The notes under the pieces: model-generated
Database searches by the model: none
Seen by the model: only the letters and a program-made list of their open reading frames with translations
Told to the model about the DNA's origin: nothing
DNA from: Amyloporia xantha
Lineage: Eukaryota > Basidiomycota > Agaricomycetes > Polyporales > Adustoporiaceae
NCBI GenBank assembly: GCA_036971615.1
Contig: JAYKKR010000007.1
Span: forward strand, 1,798,001-1,862,000
Direction: 5' to 3'
DNA: 64,000 nt
Part shown: one piece after another, positions 1 to 13,981 of the stretch
Layout of the letters: each line of letters begins with the position of its first letter
How positions within the stretch are numbered: the first letter of the stretch is position 1
Made by a program: the position numbers and the translations under genes

Positions 1-2604
1 GTCGAGAGAATCGAAAGATTCTGGGCTACCCCGTGAACCACCGTACGGACCAGTATAATCCTCTCTGACCGTCTCATCTCTGTACTCTCCCAAGCCGGAG
101 AGTGTGATGCCACTTTCGCAGCAAATGGCTGCAGCTATATCGGTATACTCAGTCTCAAGTCTCGTTTCGTCTCGGCCGGGAACGGTGTTCGTGAGCGACG
201 GTCACGGTTGGCCCGGGTACTAATGGATGCATCATGAATTGGACCCTCCTGCGCAACTATCGCCCACGTCCGAAGCCAGCGATCTCCTCGCTCATGCTTT
301 CCCTGCGTGGTGGCATGCCTGTTACCACGCTTTCCGAGGCGCTCTGCCGCGTCATGCAGTCGGGTCAATATGGACTCTGAATCACAGGAACTCGCATACG
401 TCACGTCTCTGCAGAATTCCAGTCCAGCCCCCTCCCCCTCGAGGCTCGCGTCTCGCTCCAGATTGGATTGCCCCACCACCCCACCACCGCGAATAAGAGT
501 GCGCGGTGGTTGGGTGCGACTGGCATATATTACCGTCTGCCTACGAGACCAATCATCAATACCCCGCTTCGGTTTAGCGCCCAATATTGACCAATCAGAG
601 GGGCTAGTGAGGTCCGGGACGCGCCCCCTGATTGGCTCACACCGGTGCTGCCCCAGATCTCCTGAGTTGGCGGGACAGGTCCGGCCTATGTGAAAGGTCT
701 GGTATGAGGCCAGCATTGGAACACTGATTTGTGTGTACGAACGGCCTGTTCGAGCGCAGAGCCCGGTCGACTCCTTTGACGTTCTGCGGTCGGTAGGTGT
801 ACGGAATCGGATGCTGAGGGCTTCTGCGCACATGAACATACCGTACCGAGCACGCGGGGGATCCGAGTCCGAACGGGAAATTATGAAAACAAAACTTTTG
901 TCCACTTGCAGCCCACTGTGTTTTTTTTTGCAAAGGGATACGTGGATCGAAAGTACATCGCCGCGCCCCGGGAGCACGAGACCAGCGGGTGACATGCCAT
1001 TGGGAAGGGACGGGTGGGAAGAGAGCAAATGATATATATCGCCAGGAACTCGAAGCCTCGTTCAGAAGAACAGGAACACTGAACAAGCGCAAATTGGCGA
1101 GGAAAGCGGATCACCAGCCAGACTCCATTTTGCAATGCTTCCACGAGACCGTCCTGGCGCTTACAAGCCGGGTGGCGTTGGCCTGGAGAGAGAACACTGA
1201 GAGAACCCACCGGGTCCAGATATTTCAGTGATCTCTTAACCATGCCGTGGATGGGGACGTCCGAAAACGATCAGTCAGTACTAGCAACATTTCCCTGCGT
1301 TACATTTTTTGGTAGATCACGGATGACCATATGCAGGAATCACTGCATGCCCAGAGGCGGCAATGTAAGTGTCGACCTCAGGGAAAGAAAAAAAGGTTAC
1401 GCGCCAATGCTGTATAGAAGCACGGAAAAGCATACGGCTCGTGCATTGAGGTGGATGCTTCGCGACACCTGTCATCATGAAAAGTCTTCACTTAAATGGT
1501 AGGGAAGTGTCTTCGGAAAGAACCACATACCAAACTGGCGAAGATAACGTCCAACCGCAAACATACGACAAGCGCCGATGAGCACGCACAGCACGTCTGC
1601 AAGACACTCCATTTGTCCAACCCTCCGACGTACATCACTGCGCTTTATTCCCCCCGAGTTTAATTGTCCATGTGATAAGACAGGACAGGGATACCGATCA
1701 CACGGAGGCAGTATCTCCATAAGCAAGCATTAATATTACCCACGAGGTTGGCCCGTCAGCCAACGCCATTGGACGCCATTGTGCAATCCACGAGCGTGCG
1801 ACCTGGCGCAAAGACGGCAGTTAGGAAGTCGGTCGAAGAGCCGCTCACCTGTGATTTGGGGATCTAAAGGCCAGACCTGGGGACGCCAATGGCTTCAGAT
1901 ATCTATAGCGCTGTGAGCGCTGTGAGTCGGCAATTCCCTCACCCAAGAAGACCAACGCCGAGGCTTCTTCATTTCGAGGACAAGGTTTGATCCTACGGCG
2001 GCCTATCGTGATGACCCACACCGTTGGAGGCGTTCCTATGAGTCCTACTAATAGCAGTAATCCTGGTCCCAAAAGCGTCTCTGGACAGCTGTCGTAGCCC
2101 ACTTCCCTTGGGGAACCGCACATATGAAGCATGAAGCTCCGAGCACCCGGAAGCCCACGCTACACGGTATGCTGCACCAGTGTGCGCTGATGACCAGGAA
2201 GCGCTGATGACCCGTGCACTGTCTGACAGATGATCAAGAATACTGAGAGTTGTATCAGTTGTTGCCACACTTGCTTACATTCCGCCCGAAAATATACAGC
2301 CTGCACTCACATACATCCTACGCCTTCCTGGAGACAGCCTTCACCTTGCTAGTCATTTCTTCCTTGACGACCACACGTTGCTCCAGCTACCACGCCAGCA
2401 AACTCATAACACACCGGTGCTAGGACGATAGGCGTCGAGATCGCTGAGAGACGGGCAATTAAAACAGACTCGAGTACGGCTCAGAGGGAAAAGAAACGTA
2501 CGTACATACGCAGTCTGTCTATAGATGACTTGCACCAACACGAACTATCCTTTCACCGAGCAGGTAAACACAGCCTCATACATACCGGCCATTAGCAAGC
2601 AACG
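1..2604. other. Stretch without a supported gene
   Basis: Several overlapping ORFs exist on both strands, the longest being 297 codons on the minus strand at 135-1028. Their translations are low-complexity and arginine/serine-rich, with no recognisable domain, no consistent splice chain and strong overlap with ORFs in other frames. I see no repeats with terminal structure. The only organised signal is the CCAAT cluster at 549-635. The stretch could hold promoter sequence for a gene outside the window, or a non-coding transcript. Confidence 0.5.
549..635. promoter_or_regulatory. Cluster of four CCAAT boxes
   Basis: CCAAT pentamers occur on the plus strand at 549, 581 and 591, and on the minus strand as ATTGG at 631-635. 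The last two lie in an inverted arrangement (CCAATCAG and CTGATTGG) separated by a GC-rich spacer. This density is what a CCAAT-binding (HAP/NF-Y) promoter would show. No convincing coding start follows on either side, so the target is unknown and the regulatory role is inferred from the motif alone. Confidence 0.35.
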
Positions 2605-2886
2605 GTGCACATGTCCTTTGTGGAGGAACAGCCCAGAGAAACAGATTCTGAAGAAACAACAGAGACCAGAGAAGCCGAGACGCTCGAATTCACAGAGCCC
2701 GATATGTACAACGAGGAGAGCAGAGAACCAGAAGAAATTCAAGAGGAGACAAATGGGACGGAAAATGAGGAGGGTGCAGATGATACAGCGGCATTGGAGC
2801 TGTTCTTGGACTGGCGGAGAGCAAACGCAGTGCCAATGGAGGTTCGAGTCGACGTGCAGGTTCAGGTGGAATATATGGACGACTGA
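2605..2886 (+). CDS. Small acidic ORF, hypothetical
   Basis: A 93-codon ORF encodes a very acidic, Glu/Thr-rich peptide that ends in a less biased segment containing ELFLDWRRANAVP. No family is recognised and no signal peptide or membrane segment is visible. An overlapping ORF on the same strand in another frame is basic and looks like a shadow of this one. It could be a terminal exon of a spliced gene, a stand-alone short protein or chance. No splice partner was found. Confidence 0.22.
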   Translation: MHMSFVEEQPRETDSEETTETREAETLEFTEPDMYNEESREPEEIQEETNGTENEEGADDTAALELFLDWRRANAVPMEVRVDVQVQVEYMDD

Positions 2887-3920
2887 GATACCCTCGGTGC
2901 CGTGCCGCTGACCGCGAGAATGAACCTCTGCTACCACGATCAAATCTGGTCTCCGTTACTTAACAGGGCGTTGTGTTGTTGAGTCGAGACTCGGCATATG
3001 ATACATTTGATGTAATATTAGTTGACTGCTGGATAATCGAGGTCTAGTCTGAATGGATAGGATCCACACATCAATACAAGATGTTTGATGCGTAGAACAT
3101 TCTCCATAGGAGACTGCAGCCTACATCAAATACGTTCAGAGGCCAACCTACGACCATACAAAGAGCGGGCTTACTAAAGGATGGCTTCAATAATATGAAG
3201 GCATTTAGTAGAATGACATTGCGCATGCTCATACCACTTGTAAGTAGCCAAGCTGTCTCGCTGATTATTGCAGTCACATCCCTAGCTACGGGGGCAGCTC
3301 GAACCCGCGAATACAGGAGAGGGTGTCTGGACTGGCGGTAGAATACCACCCAGAACCACATGCCCCTTGAGAGATGGGGAAAAACACATGATGGAGAAGG
3401 CCGCTTACCTTGTATGGAACATAATCCACAATGCGTTGTATCAAAACGGGCGACATCTACTATGAACTCACTCTTCATGATCCGTCAATCAAGAGATGAG
3501 CTGATACATCAGGAACCTACGGAAGCGACTTGTAGGATCGGAGACGTCCTATGGTCAATTCAATCAAAGTGAATGAAAACGCGGCGACTCAGCGTGCAGG
3601 CAAAATAATTTGAGCCTTTTGTCGGATTAGCAGTGGTCATAGATACTTCATCAGGTAGAGCGTAAAGTAACATCATCTCATTGGCATCGATTGAACCAAA
3701 TATGCAACTCACGACACAACCAAGCAGCACACGTCGTCATCCTGATCCCAACAATGCCTCTTCCGGCAGCAAAGCACGCATTACAAGTAGCATATCGTCG
3801 TGGTGATCTTTTACATCTTAGCAGAAAAATAACTGATACTACGCAAACGCACCTGCCCCAAACTCCAGAGGCACTGTCCCACATGTCAGTGGGAACCCGT
3901 CAGGATAACCGACGAACACA
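2887..3920. other. Intergenic stretch with one weak ORF
   Basis: This lies downstream of the RBM25-like gene. Besides the weak minus-strand ORF at 3071-3478, only short ORFs are present. No repeat or RNA gene was seen. Confidence 0.4.
3071..3478 (-). CDS. Weak ORF with hydrophobic segments, possibly spliced
   Basis: A 135-codon ORF read on the minus strand contains hydrophobic stretches near its middle and end. Two internal segments carry plausible donor and acceptor sites (a GTAAG near 3410 and a GTATG near 3238, each followed about 45-50 nt later by AG). It may therefore be part of a spliced membrane-protein gene. The family is not recognised and no conserved motif is visible. It may be a decayed copy. 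Confidence 0.18.
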   Translation of the reverse strand: MKSEFIVDVARFDTTHCGLCSIQGKRPSPSCVFPHLSRGMWFWVVFYRQSRHPLLYSRVRAAPVARDVTAIISETAWLLTSGMSMRNVILLNAFILLKPSFSKPALCMVVGWPLNVFDVGCSLLWRMFYASNILY

Positions 3921-6420
3921 TCAATCGACCATCATTTTCTCGGTATGGAGGCCTTCTCCGTACGCCATGCTTTCGAAAATGATTTGCCTCCAGATGCTGG
4001 TGGCAAACTCGGCAGCCTCTTCTTCCAAGACCTAGCATATATAGTAATGATGTTCAGCCATGCATAACAACATTTGAAGGTGTCATAGCCAGCAGGAATG
4101 TGTAACAGAAACGCACCGGCTCTAAGCCTTCAACTAGTTTCTGAGGACCCTTATGGTCTTTCAGATGCTCGAGTACGAACATGATCAAGTCGTCGTCCTC
4201 CAGCTCACCCAAATACTTCGTCATCTGTCGCTTCACGAGTGGTTCTAGCTTGCGATCGATCATTACCTTTTCAAGTGGATCAGTTTCGCCGCGAGTAGTA
4301 CGAAGTAAAGAAAGCTCACGTCAGATAATCCATCCCATCGAACCTTTGCTTTGAACAGTGTCTCCTTGTCGCGAGGCACAGATGTCCTGATCTTCTCCAA
4401 TCTCTCCTTGGCTTTCTCCCCACCTTCAGCCAGATCGAGCTTAGGTGGCGGAGCCTTCCTCTTCCGTATCCCTTCTTCCTCCTCCTCTTCCTGCTCGAAA
4501 ACAGTAGCCTTCTCCTTCGGACCTCCCTCAGCCTTGGGTGCAGCGGCGGCGGTAAGCGACATGTTGAGTTTGACAGGAGCGCCATCATCAAGCAACATGC
4601 CCGCCTTACGCTGCTCATCCTGAAGTGCCTGCATTTCATCCATCTGGCGAGCGAGAAACGCTTCGGACTCTCGTCTAAAGTTCTCTGTTTCTCGCTCCTC
4701 GTATAGTCGTGACTCTTCGTCGGCTGCCTGCTCCGCGGCTAGTCTCCGTGCACGTAAAGTACGCCATCGAGTCCTGTAGTACAAGGTTGGCATTACAAAA
4801 ATGTCCAGATGAGAAAAACAATCTTACCGATCTGTGTAGAAAAGCTCGTCACTTTCATCGTCATCCCATATTGCCAATCGTGATCGCATCTCGACGCGGT
4901 CTCGCTCCTCTGCTTCTTTGGTTGCTCTCTCCCGCAAAATTGAGCGCTCAAGAGCCTGTATCCGTGCGCGCTCGCGAGGCTCGTAGCGACGTTCACGCTA
5001 TCGTACGTGTCAGTAACCGGTATCATTACACATGCCGGGGAGATTCACTCACGTCTCTAAATGAATTCTCCTCATCACGCCTCCTGGCTTCCTTTCTGTC
5101 TGCCTCCAGCTCCTCGTCTGTCTTCCCTGACCTCCCGGGCCCGCTTCGACCGTCCGGTGCTGGCGACCTTCCATCTTCCTCAGCCTTCACAAACCCTACT
5201 GGTTTGTTGTAGCCCTGGGCACCATTACCAAAGCCCTGCGACCTGTTGGAAGCACCCAAAGGAGATGATTGTTGCTGGCCTGGTAACTGTGGTTTGCCCC
5301 ACTCTCGTTGTTTCGGGCCACTGGGAGCACCAAGTACGGCTGGCACAGAGGCCTGCACATCCCGCATCTTTTCTCGTTCTCGCTTAGCTGCGCGCTCACG
5401 GAATTGTGCGATCTCAGTCATGACAAGACCGCGCTGTGTCTCGGGCAGGTCGGCTTCCTGGAGGTCGTGTAGATGTGGAGGAATGACGTATTTCTCTTTG
5501 TCGATGAGACCGCTGCTTGCGGCTTCCTGTGACTGTTTGTTAATCTCTGCAAGAAGTACGTCAACTCTGGCCTTTGCTTGTCTGATTTGCTCCTCCTCGG
5601 TCTGCTAATCGTTAGAAATTCTACTCCCAAAGGTATGTACAATAGCACGTACGCTGGTGTTCATCTTCTGCGTCTGATACACGTCCAAAAACATTTTCGT
5701 CTTCTCATCTGCCTTCACCTGTTGAAGGACAAAAACAGACTCAGTTTCGGACGGACGCAGCAAGGTGAAAAGAACTCACGAGTAATTTCTTGTTTACGCA
5801 CCCATCCTCCAATGCTGGTAGTTCTACGCCGTTGAGCAGTGTCATAGCTCGCAACGCACCGTCAGGATCCTGGAACTCTGCAAATCCGAATCCTTGTGGC
5901 TTGTTTGCTGGAGTGATGAGACGCTTGAAAGATGAAATAGGACCACATGCCTGGAGATTATTCAACAGTCAGTGCACATTCCATTAGACAAATTTCTGTT
6001 TGCGCGATTATTCATCCTGGAGGTCCCTGACATGCGATGGCGATAGCATGAAGGACAAGTATGTGATACCATCTATTCGTTATACCTCAAGCAGCCGCTG
6101 AGGATTCCACGCGCCATTCCTCTTTGCACACCACCTTTCCTCTCATACAAAGATGATGCAGATACCAATTCTCTCTCTCGCCACACGACCAAAGAAGACG
6201 TGAGAACACTCACTCCCAACAGAGAATTCAAAAACGAATCAGTAATCCCACCGGATATTGAACCAACGAATAGCGTTGTTGATCTCGGTTGTGGGGGGAC
6301 GAATTGCGGATGATGAAGCATTTGCTGCTGCTGTGCGAGAGCCGAAATTGAGGGACCCTGGCCATAAGAAGGCATAGGCGGACGAAGACCAAGTCCTAAC
6401 CGGTTTGGCATTGGCTGCAT
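3921..6420 (-). CDS. RBM25: RBM25-like splicing factor (RRM + PWI)
   Basis: The spliced minus-strand gene encodes a nuclear pre-mRNA splicing protein of the RBM25 type, associated with the U1 snRNP in other eukaryotes. The N-terminus starts MQPMPNRLG and is proline/glutamine-rich. An RRM follows: TTLFVGSISGGITDSFLNSL is joined across an intron to ACGPISSF, and the RNP1-like segment is GFGFAEF. The middle is long and rich in Glu/Arg/Lys (REREKMRD, RERARIQALERSILRER), as in the family. The C-terminus is a PWI domain that begins MIDRKLEPLVKRQMTKYLGE and ends in an exon with EEEAAEFATSIWRQIIFES before a stop at 3921-3923. At least eight short introns separate the exons. The start is the first methionine after in-frame non-coding sequence, so an upstream exon is possible. 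Confidence 0.88.
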
Positions 6421-7002
6421 ATTGACTGCAGCTACTCGTGGGTCACAGACAGCAAAATCTGTGTTTTCAACTCTTGAGCCTGAGGTGTAGCCAGAGGAAG
6501 ATGGAAGTAACAGGATGAGAACGGTGTAGACGGTGAGCCAGAATCGAGTCTCCGGTGACAACCTGTGGCTACAGCGCTGTACGTTAATGTAAATCGGACT
6601 TTGAGCGGAGATGGAATTATAAGAGAAATAAAATACAACACTAAGACATATTAAAGCTCCGATTTCTGGAGAAGCATGAAGGATAGCAGCGCACAGCACT
6701 CGATCGTGGGCAACGATCCATGTACAAGTTCTACAGGGCCTGTAGAACTTAGGCGGACAGGTCAAGCTACGTACAGAGTACTACTAGTGAGTCTGACGAT
6801 GCAGTTGATTCAGTTAATATCCATTTGGTCGACAGTCGAATGATACGTCGAAACAGAAGGGATGAATATGTAAGATATGTATGCAAGTAACCAAATGCAC
6901 ATGTCCCAGGTCCAGAGTTGAGTAAATATGGGAAAGCCAAATGACGATGCACGACTCGAGAGATGGCCCAACAAAGCCTATATGCAAGGAACTTCCGTAT
7001 CG
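6421..7002. other. Intergenic: promoter of the RBM25-like gene and 3' end of SLP1
   Basis: This 580-base gap lies between two genes on the minus strand. It should hold the 3' UTR of the SUN-protein gene and the promoter and 5' UTR of the RBM25-like gene. An ORF extends upstream of the chosen RBM25 start (to 6765), but its translation is not protein-like. No repeat was seen. Confidence 0.45.
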
Positions 7003-9963
7003 TCATGTCTTCCCATTTCCGCCGCCGACCTGCATCTCATCCCCTAGCTCGGATTCCGACCCGTCCCCATCAGTATCTACCCACCCACCTCCTTCACTCC
7101 CATCAGCCTCACAAGAAGGCCTTTGAACGCAGCTCCTCGGCATTTCACGTGTACTAGCGAGGCGCAACGGTGACAGCGTCGGTCGGAAGTCACGGCGCCT
7201 GCCTTTGCCCTTGCTTGCAGTTTCTGGAGACACCAACGCAGGTTTGGGACTGAAAATATCGACATTCGTAGGTTCCTCTCTGTCCCCTAATGGAGTTCTT
7301 TGCGAGTCAGCATCATCCGATTTGCCTTCGTCCCGAACGGCATCTTCGACGCTGAGTACCGCGGCTGCGCTCTTGACCTCGTGCAAATGAGCACTTCGCG
7401 CCCACCGTTTGACCGACTTTGCTGAGGGCCCCGCACCTCCGAACCCGAATCCAGCACCTCCAGAAGCCGACCGTTGAATCGGCGGTCGGGACATCGCAGA
7501 AGGAGGAGTAGACTGGCTCGCTCCATGCTGCATGGGCCGGCTGTGGTTGTAGTGACGAGGGGTGGATGTCCTCAGCGAGGAGGGTGTACGCGGACGCGAA
7601 ACGAGCCTCCGCCCACTGGCACCGGGATGCAGGGTCTTATTCCGAAATGAAGCATCGCTTCTATGCACTTCCACCGGTGAATGTTCAACCTTCGATACTG
7701 CACCAGATTTGACGGCATAAGTCACATGGACAGAATAGTGTGCCAGTCGCTTTCGTACCTGACCTAGATTCTGGCGGACGAGGGGTCGGATTTGGCGCAG
7801 GCTTGGGAGTTGGACTGCGACTCCGGAAGCGATTCACCCAGTCACCACTGAGACTTAGACTGAGAGTGCGCCTACCCCAATCTCGCATGGTCATAGGACG
7901 ATTGATATGCAGATGCTCCCCTCGGGATCCGCGTGTCAGCGTCATGAAAACCAGGACAGCCAGTATTAGACAAAGCTGGGCTATGCCTAGTCGCTTTTCC
8001 AGGACAACCTATCCAGAAATCGACTAAGCTGATCTCCCCGAGTCATGACTGTGGATAACATACCTCATCTGTGAGATGGTTAACTTTTAAAAGTAGTTCA
8101 CTGTGTTCGATTTCCAATTGTCGCCTTTGTTTGTCAAATTCCATCACAGAACGCTGGTACATCTGCGCTTGCGCTTTCCCCTAATAAAACTGTGATTTAG
8201 CAAAGGAGACGGCATCGCACACCATCGGTTAGACTCACAATACCCTCCAACCGTCCGACATCTTCCCCCAGGCGTCTCAATAATTCGCGCACTCCCGCAG
8301 TTTGCTCCTCGACGTACCGCGCGTACAAAGTTGTATTCGCCTCGAGCGCCGTCAAGCGATTCATGATGGTGCGATAAATAGACTCGCCACCCGTTGCAAC
8401 CTGATGCGGATGTGATGAGACTGAGACGGAGAGTGACGGCACTGAGAGACTAGGAGATAAAATAGGTGTGCTGACGCGGAGCGATTGCGTAGGCGGCGAT
8501 GGCTTTAAAGCCGACTCAGAGGCAATACTCGCTTCAGGTTCGGATGCAGGATCATGAGGTGACGCAGAAATGTGTGGTGATATAGCCGAAAAAGATTGCG
8601 CTGAACTGGATGGTTCAGGAGAAGCAGCAGGTGTTAAGTTATGATCGTCGGAATTGGTTACCGAATCAGTTTGCGACCACTCCTTGTGTTCCGTTGTGGT
8701 CACCCTGTCATCATCCTGCACGATAATTGGAGAAGACCTCTCGCTGGGTTCAAGCGGTCCTGTCGAGATAGACGCAGTGAGATAGTCGGAATCATCTATC
8801 TGCACCCCCTGTGGTGATACCGTGAATGCAATTGATTCCGGTGCTCCCACTAGCTGTGTAGCCAGAAACGGTTGTTCTTCCTTGGCTGCCACATCTGGCC
8901 GCAGGAGAGGATCAACGACAGACACATGAGCCGGTTCTGGCTGCGCTTCCACAGATACACTGGCGTCCTCAGTTGCACGCTTGGCTCTACTCTTTTCGTC
9001 CCATTCGTCCCACTTCCACTGCTCGAGATGCGTGAGGCCGTATACCCTAAAGAGTGATAGCGGGCAATAGTACTCATTCCCGTAGTGAGAATTGAAGCTG
9101 ATTCTGATTAACCGATAGAAATCACGTAGGGTCGGTGGAGGGTGAAAGGACTGTCACCGGTAATGAACGAGTAAATCTTAACATGATGCGAACCAGAGTG
9201 AAGAAAGACGTACCTGAACACCGCGAACGTTCTGTGCACGGTATGTCCCTGCGTGCGTCCACCCCGACTCATCCACCGGGAACGTCTTAGCCACGCTCAC
9301 CGTAAAGTCCTTGAACACCCCACTGAAAAACTCGAAGTTCGCTAGCTGCACAGTGTCGATCATGATATCGTCGCACAGCTCCACGACCACGAACTGGTTC
9401 TCCTCCGCGCACGGGCTGAGCATGTATCTGTCCTTCGCCGAGGACAAGATCGCGGAGGCCGATTTAGCCGAGCGATGCGCGGTATGTACACGGGCTGAAC
9501 AGTCCGTCGATGCATAATTGAAGCGGTCGACGATTGGTATGCGGAAATGGGGAGAGAGCTCGTATTCTGGTTGAGTAGTTTCCGCAGAGTCCTGCTCACA
9601 ACTTGAGGCTGGTCCCTCCGAATCATTGGCGGCGACCGAAGTGTCTATAACCCCTGGTCGAGACGGAACATCGCCGATAGGTCGATGTCCATTACTGGCG
9701 GGCGGATGTGGCCCTGGAACGTGGTCTTTCCCTTCGCCGACCCGCTTGGCTTTCCACTCTTCGAAAGATAATAGTGGGTCCTCCTCCGGGTTGGACTCGA
9801 GTGGCTCCAGGACTTTCAGACAGCATACTTGAGGTTCGGGCCTTCTGGGCACCTGAACTGCTATGTCGCGAAAGGGGTCATTAGGCGAAGAGGGCGCTGC
9901 CAGAGCCGGGAACGCGAATAGTACCACCAATAGAGAGGCAGGAAGGAGAGAGCAGGAGAACAT
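7003..9963 (-). CDS. SLP1: SLP1/SUCO-type SUN-domain ER protein
   Basis: This is a spliced minus-strand gene of roughly 850 residues. The N-terminal MFSCSLLPASLLVVLFAFPA is a signal peptide. It is followed by the family hallmark LSFEEWKAKR and by a SUN domain: FNYASTDCSARV, SAKSASAILSSAKDRYMLSP and FVVVELCDDIMIDTVQLANF, then across an intron FYRFIRISFNSHYGNEYYCP and FRVYGLTHLEQW. A long Ser/Pro-rich linker follows. Next come coiled-coil segments around IYRTIMNRLTALEANTTLYA, one C-terminal membrane helix (LCLILAVLVFMTL), and a cytosolic Ser/Arg/Pro-rich tail that ends at 7003. In yeast and animals, SLP1/SUCO proteins sit in the ER membrane with the SUN domain in the lumen, and act with Emp65 in protein stability. 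That role here is inferred from the family. Confidence 0.9.
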
Positions 9964-10495
9964 GCTAATAGATCAATTACACTTCCGTCCTGAATAAATG
10001 CCACGATTCCTGACTGGACATCAGGGGGTCATAGGGAGGGGAGTAGGTAAGGAGCAAGATTGTGGCAGGAGGCAGGCACGATCGTACTTTCTGGCTACGT
10101 TCGGCATCATATATGGTCAATCCACGGTCTGCAGATACGTGTCATCTGCTGGTCCTTAATTATCTACCTAAGCCGCTTTATACACGAACAAGAGTAACAG
10201 TCGCGAGACTCAGACGATGTCGTATGGCGGTAAACGAGCGGAACCAGGGTCGCTGAACTGTGGCCATCTCACGTAGTGTACGAGCAATTGGATTAGAGAC
10301 CTCATTCATTTCATAGAGAAAGCTCGACAACGTATGTGTATGTGTAATGAGCACCATTCGCTCGATTACACAGTAATGAGGGCGCGATGCTTTAATGACC
10401 ATGGCAAGGTAAGACAACATGTTTGAACAAGTCCAATGCAAGTTCCTCAAGCAAAATCCCTGCTAGTTTTGTCTGTTCTCGCCGTTCCCATCAGC
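9964..10495. other. Intergenic: promoter of SLP1 and 3' end of the V-ATPase gene
   Basis: The gap lies between two minus-strand genes. It contains the putative SLP1 promoter and the 3' UTR of the proteolipid gene. Short ORFs here show no protein character. Confidence 0.45.
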
Positions 10496-11460
10496 TCATG
10501 CAGAGCACTGTTGAATGCGATGTTAATGGCAGCCACGAATTGTAGGATACACACCACTTACCGCGCCAACCGCGTCCGCTCCTCTCGAGTTCATGATAAG
10601 TGCGACGATGAGACCTGATGACGTCACGAGTTTAAAACCGAAGACGAGGTGTTTCAAGTAGAATAGCTCACCATAAAGACCAAGAACCTCAGCAAAGATG
10701 AGAATCAAAATCTACGACGGGATATTCAAGTTGGGATGCTTCGATTATTGAGACTCATGAAAAGATTTACGCACCATTCCAACGAAAAGTCGTGGTTGCT
10801 GTGCAGTTCCTCGCACGCCAGCATCACCGACAATCCCAATGGCAAAACCTGCCGCAAGACCAGCAAGACCGACCGATAGACCGGCACCGAGCTGGACAAA
10901 CCCTTGAAACAGAGTCATGTGCATTGTGACTATAAAAAGTTGATCAATATAATTCGTCCGGCCCGAGTAGACGATGAACATACGGTCGCCAGAAATGAGC
11001 ACGGATACGACGAGACCGTAGATCTAGTGCAAGAGAATTTACAGGTGCACCAAGACGCAGGACATTTGTACGTACAGCAATGATACCAGCCATGATAACA
11101 GGAATGACACACTTCATCATCAAGTCAGGTCGGAGAACCGACATTGCAGAGATACCAACCCCCGACTTGGCCGTCCCATAACTGACGGGAATGCTCAACG
11201 TCAGATGTCATACGGGACACGGACCAGAGCTCACTGACCTGGCGCCTATGCCTACAATAGCCAAATAGTACGTGAGTTATCGTACTCGCGGAAACAAGAT
11301 CCATACAACGAGTATACGACTACTAGCCACACTTACAGGTGAAGACAATGGCACTGGTGCAACCCTGCCATGTCGTCAGTAATGCGCCGGGGCGACGGAG
11401 AGGAACATGACTGACCATAGCACCAAAGAAAGGAGCGTACACAGGGCAGAGATCAGACAT
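10496..11460 (-). CDS. VMA3: V-type ATPase proteolipid subunit c
   Basis: This is the membrane rotor subunit of the vacuolar proton pump. The start [15 protein letters not shown] (exon at 11416-11460) is the typical VMA3 N-terminus. It is spliced to GCTSAIVFT (28-nt exon, 11337-11364), then to a 13-nt exon (11239-11251) encoding CIGA. Next comes [20 protein letters not shown] with [19 protein letters not shown], then the second repeat [20 protein letters not shown] and RLFVGM, and finally [14 protein letters not shown] and [11 protein letters not shown]. The essential glutamate lies in the last helix (FAEVLGLYG). Four membrane helices are visible. Splicing a last intron gives an end in GACSA with stop at 10496-10498. 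Without it the ORF ends at 10523. A VMA11-type paralogue is less likely from the N-terminus. Confidence 0.93.
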
Positions 11461-12227
11461 TCTGGTAGGTTGGTGCGTGAAGATAGAATACGCAAGGTGT
11501 TCGGACTTGTTCAAGTTGTTCGACAGCGAGGACGACGACGACAGCAGCAGCAGGGACAAGAGGCAGCGGCAGATGCCGAGACTCCGACGCGGCATCTACA
11601 TCTCCGCAGTGTCCACGCCACTACCGCCACAGAGCTGTCCCGATTCGCGCTGTGCACAGCCAACCAGGATTGTAGCCTGCTTGCTCTGTGTTCGTCAACG
11701 CGCGTCGTTCTACAATACAAGCCAGTAACTAAGGGATGGTATACGAACATGAGAAAGTTCAATTGAGTATTTGCCGTATAATTTTTCTTGACATCAACGC
11801 AGAGTCTGATAACGCGCGTATTCCTGCTAGAGTCTTATGGTCTGAGACACCCCTATGTCCGACCGCCATCGCTCCGTCCACCGGGAGGCCTACGCACCGT
11901 CTGGCCATGTCTGGCGCCTCGTTTGCTGGCTATCCTGGTGAGCAAACGCCGTCTGATTGCTATCTGGACCGATTTTTTGATCATGCGGATTGTAAAGCAT
12001 CTCTCGGTTGACAAGTGCACCGACAGGACGCGTGCGGAGGGCGCGTAAGCGTCACGTGATGCGATTAATCACTTGATTGAGTAATTCTGGTGTGACTACC
12101 TTTCGCCTCTGTTATAAGTCCTCAACTCAACCTGTCGTTCATCCTGCGATCCCCATCTTTTAAGGCCTTACACAGGGCAATACCTCTAGCAGTTGTAGGT
12201 TCACCTTATTCAACTCGCAAACCCAAG
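11461..12227. promoter_or_regulatory. Divergent promoter region, V-ATPase c / thioredoxin reductase
   Basis: This 767-base interval separates two divergently transcribed genes, so it should hold both promoters. It contains an E-box palindrome near the thioredoxin reductase side and otherwise short ORFs without protein character. Confidence 0.55.
12052..12059. promoter_or_regulatory. E-box-like palindrome TCACGTGA
   Basis: A perfect 8-base palindrome with a CACGTG core lies about 170 bases before the thioredoxin reductase start. bHLH factors such as Cbf1 bind this core in fungi. The role here is inferred only from motif and position. Confidence 0.35.
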
Positions 12228-13825
<1,598 letters not shown>

Positions 13826-13981
13826 ACTGACACCGTCATATAATTAGCATGTTGTATAGATGTATTCACTTTCCATTGGCTGTCTCATATAGAGTGCGTT
13901 TGTCTCATTTTCTTGTCTGCTCGCCCTGGTCCGCATCGGGGTCATGGTCGTATTGGATGCCAACAAATCGTACAGTCTGGT

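Noticed and set aside
135..1028. 297-codon minus-strand ORF
   Set aside because: The translation is low in hydrophobic core patterns, rich in Arg/Ser, overlaps ORFs in all other frames and has no domain. It is probably chance in GC-rich sequence.
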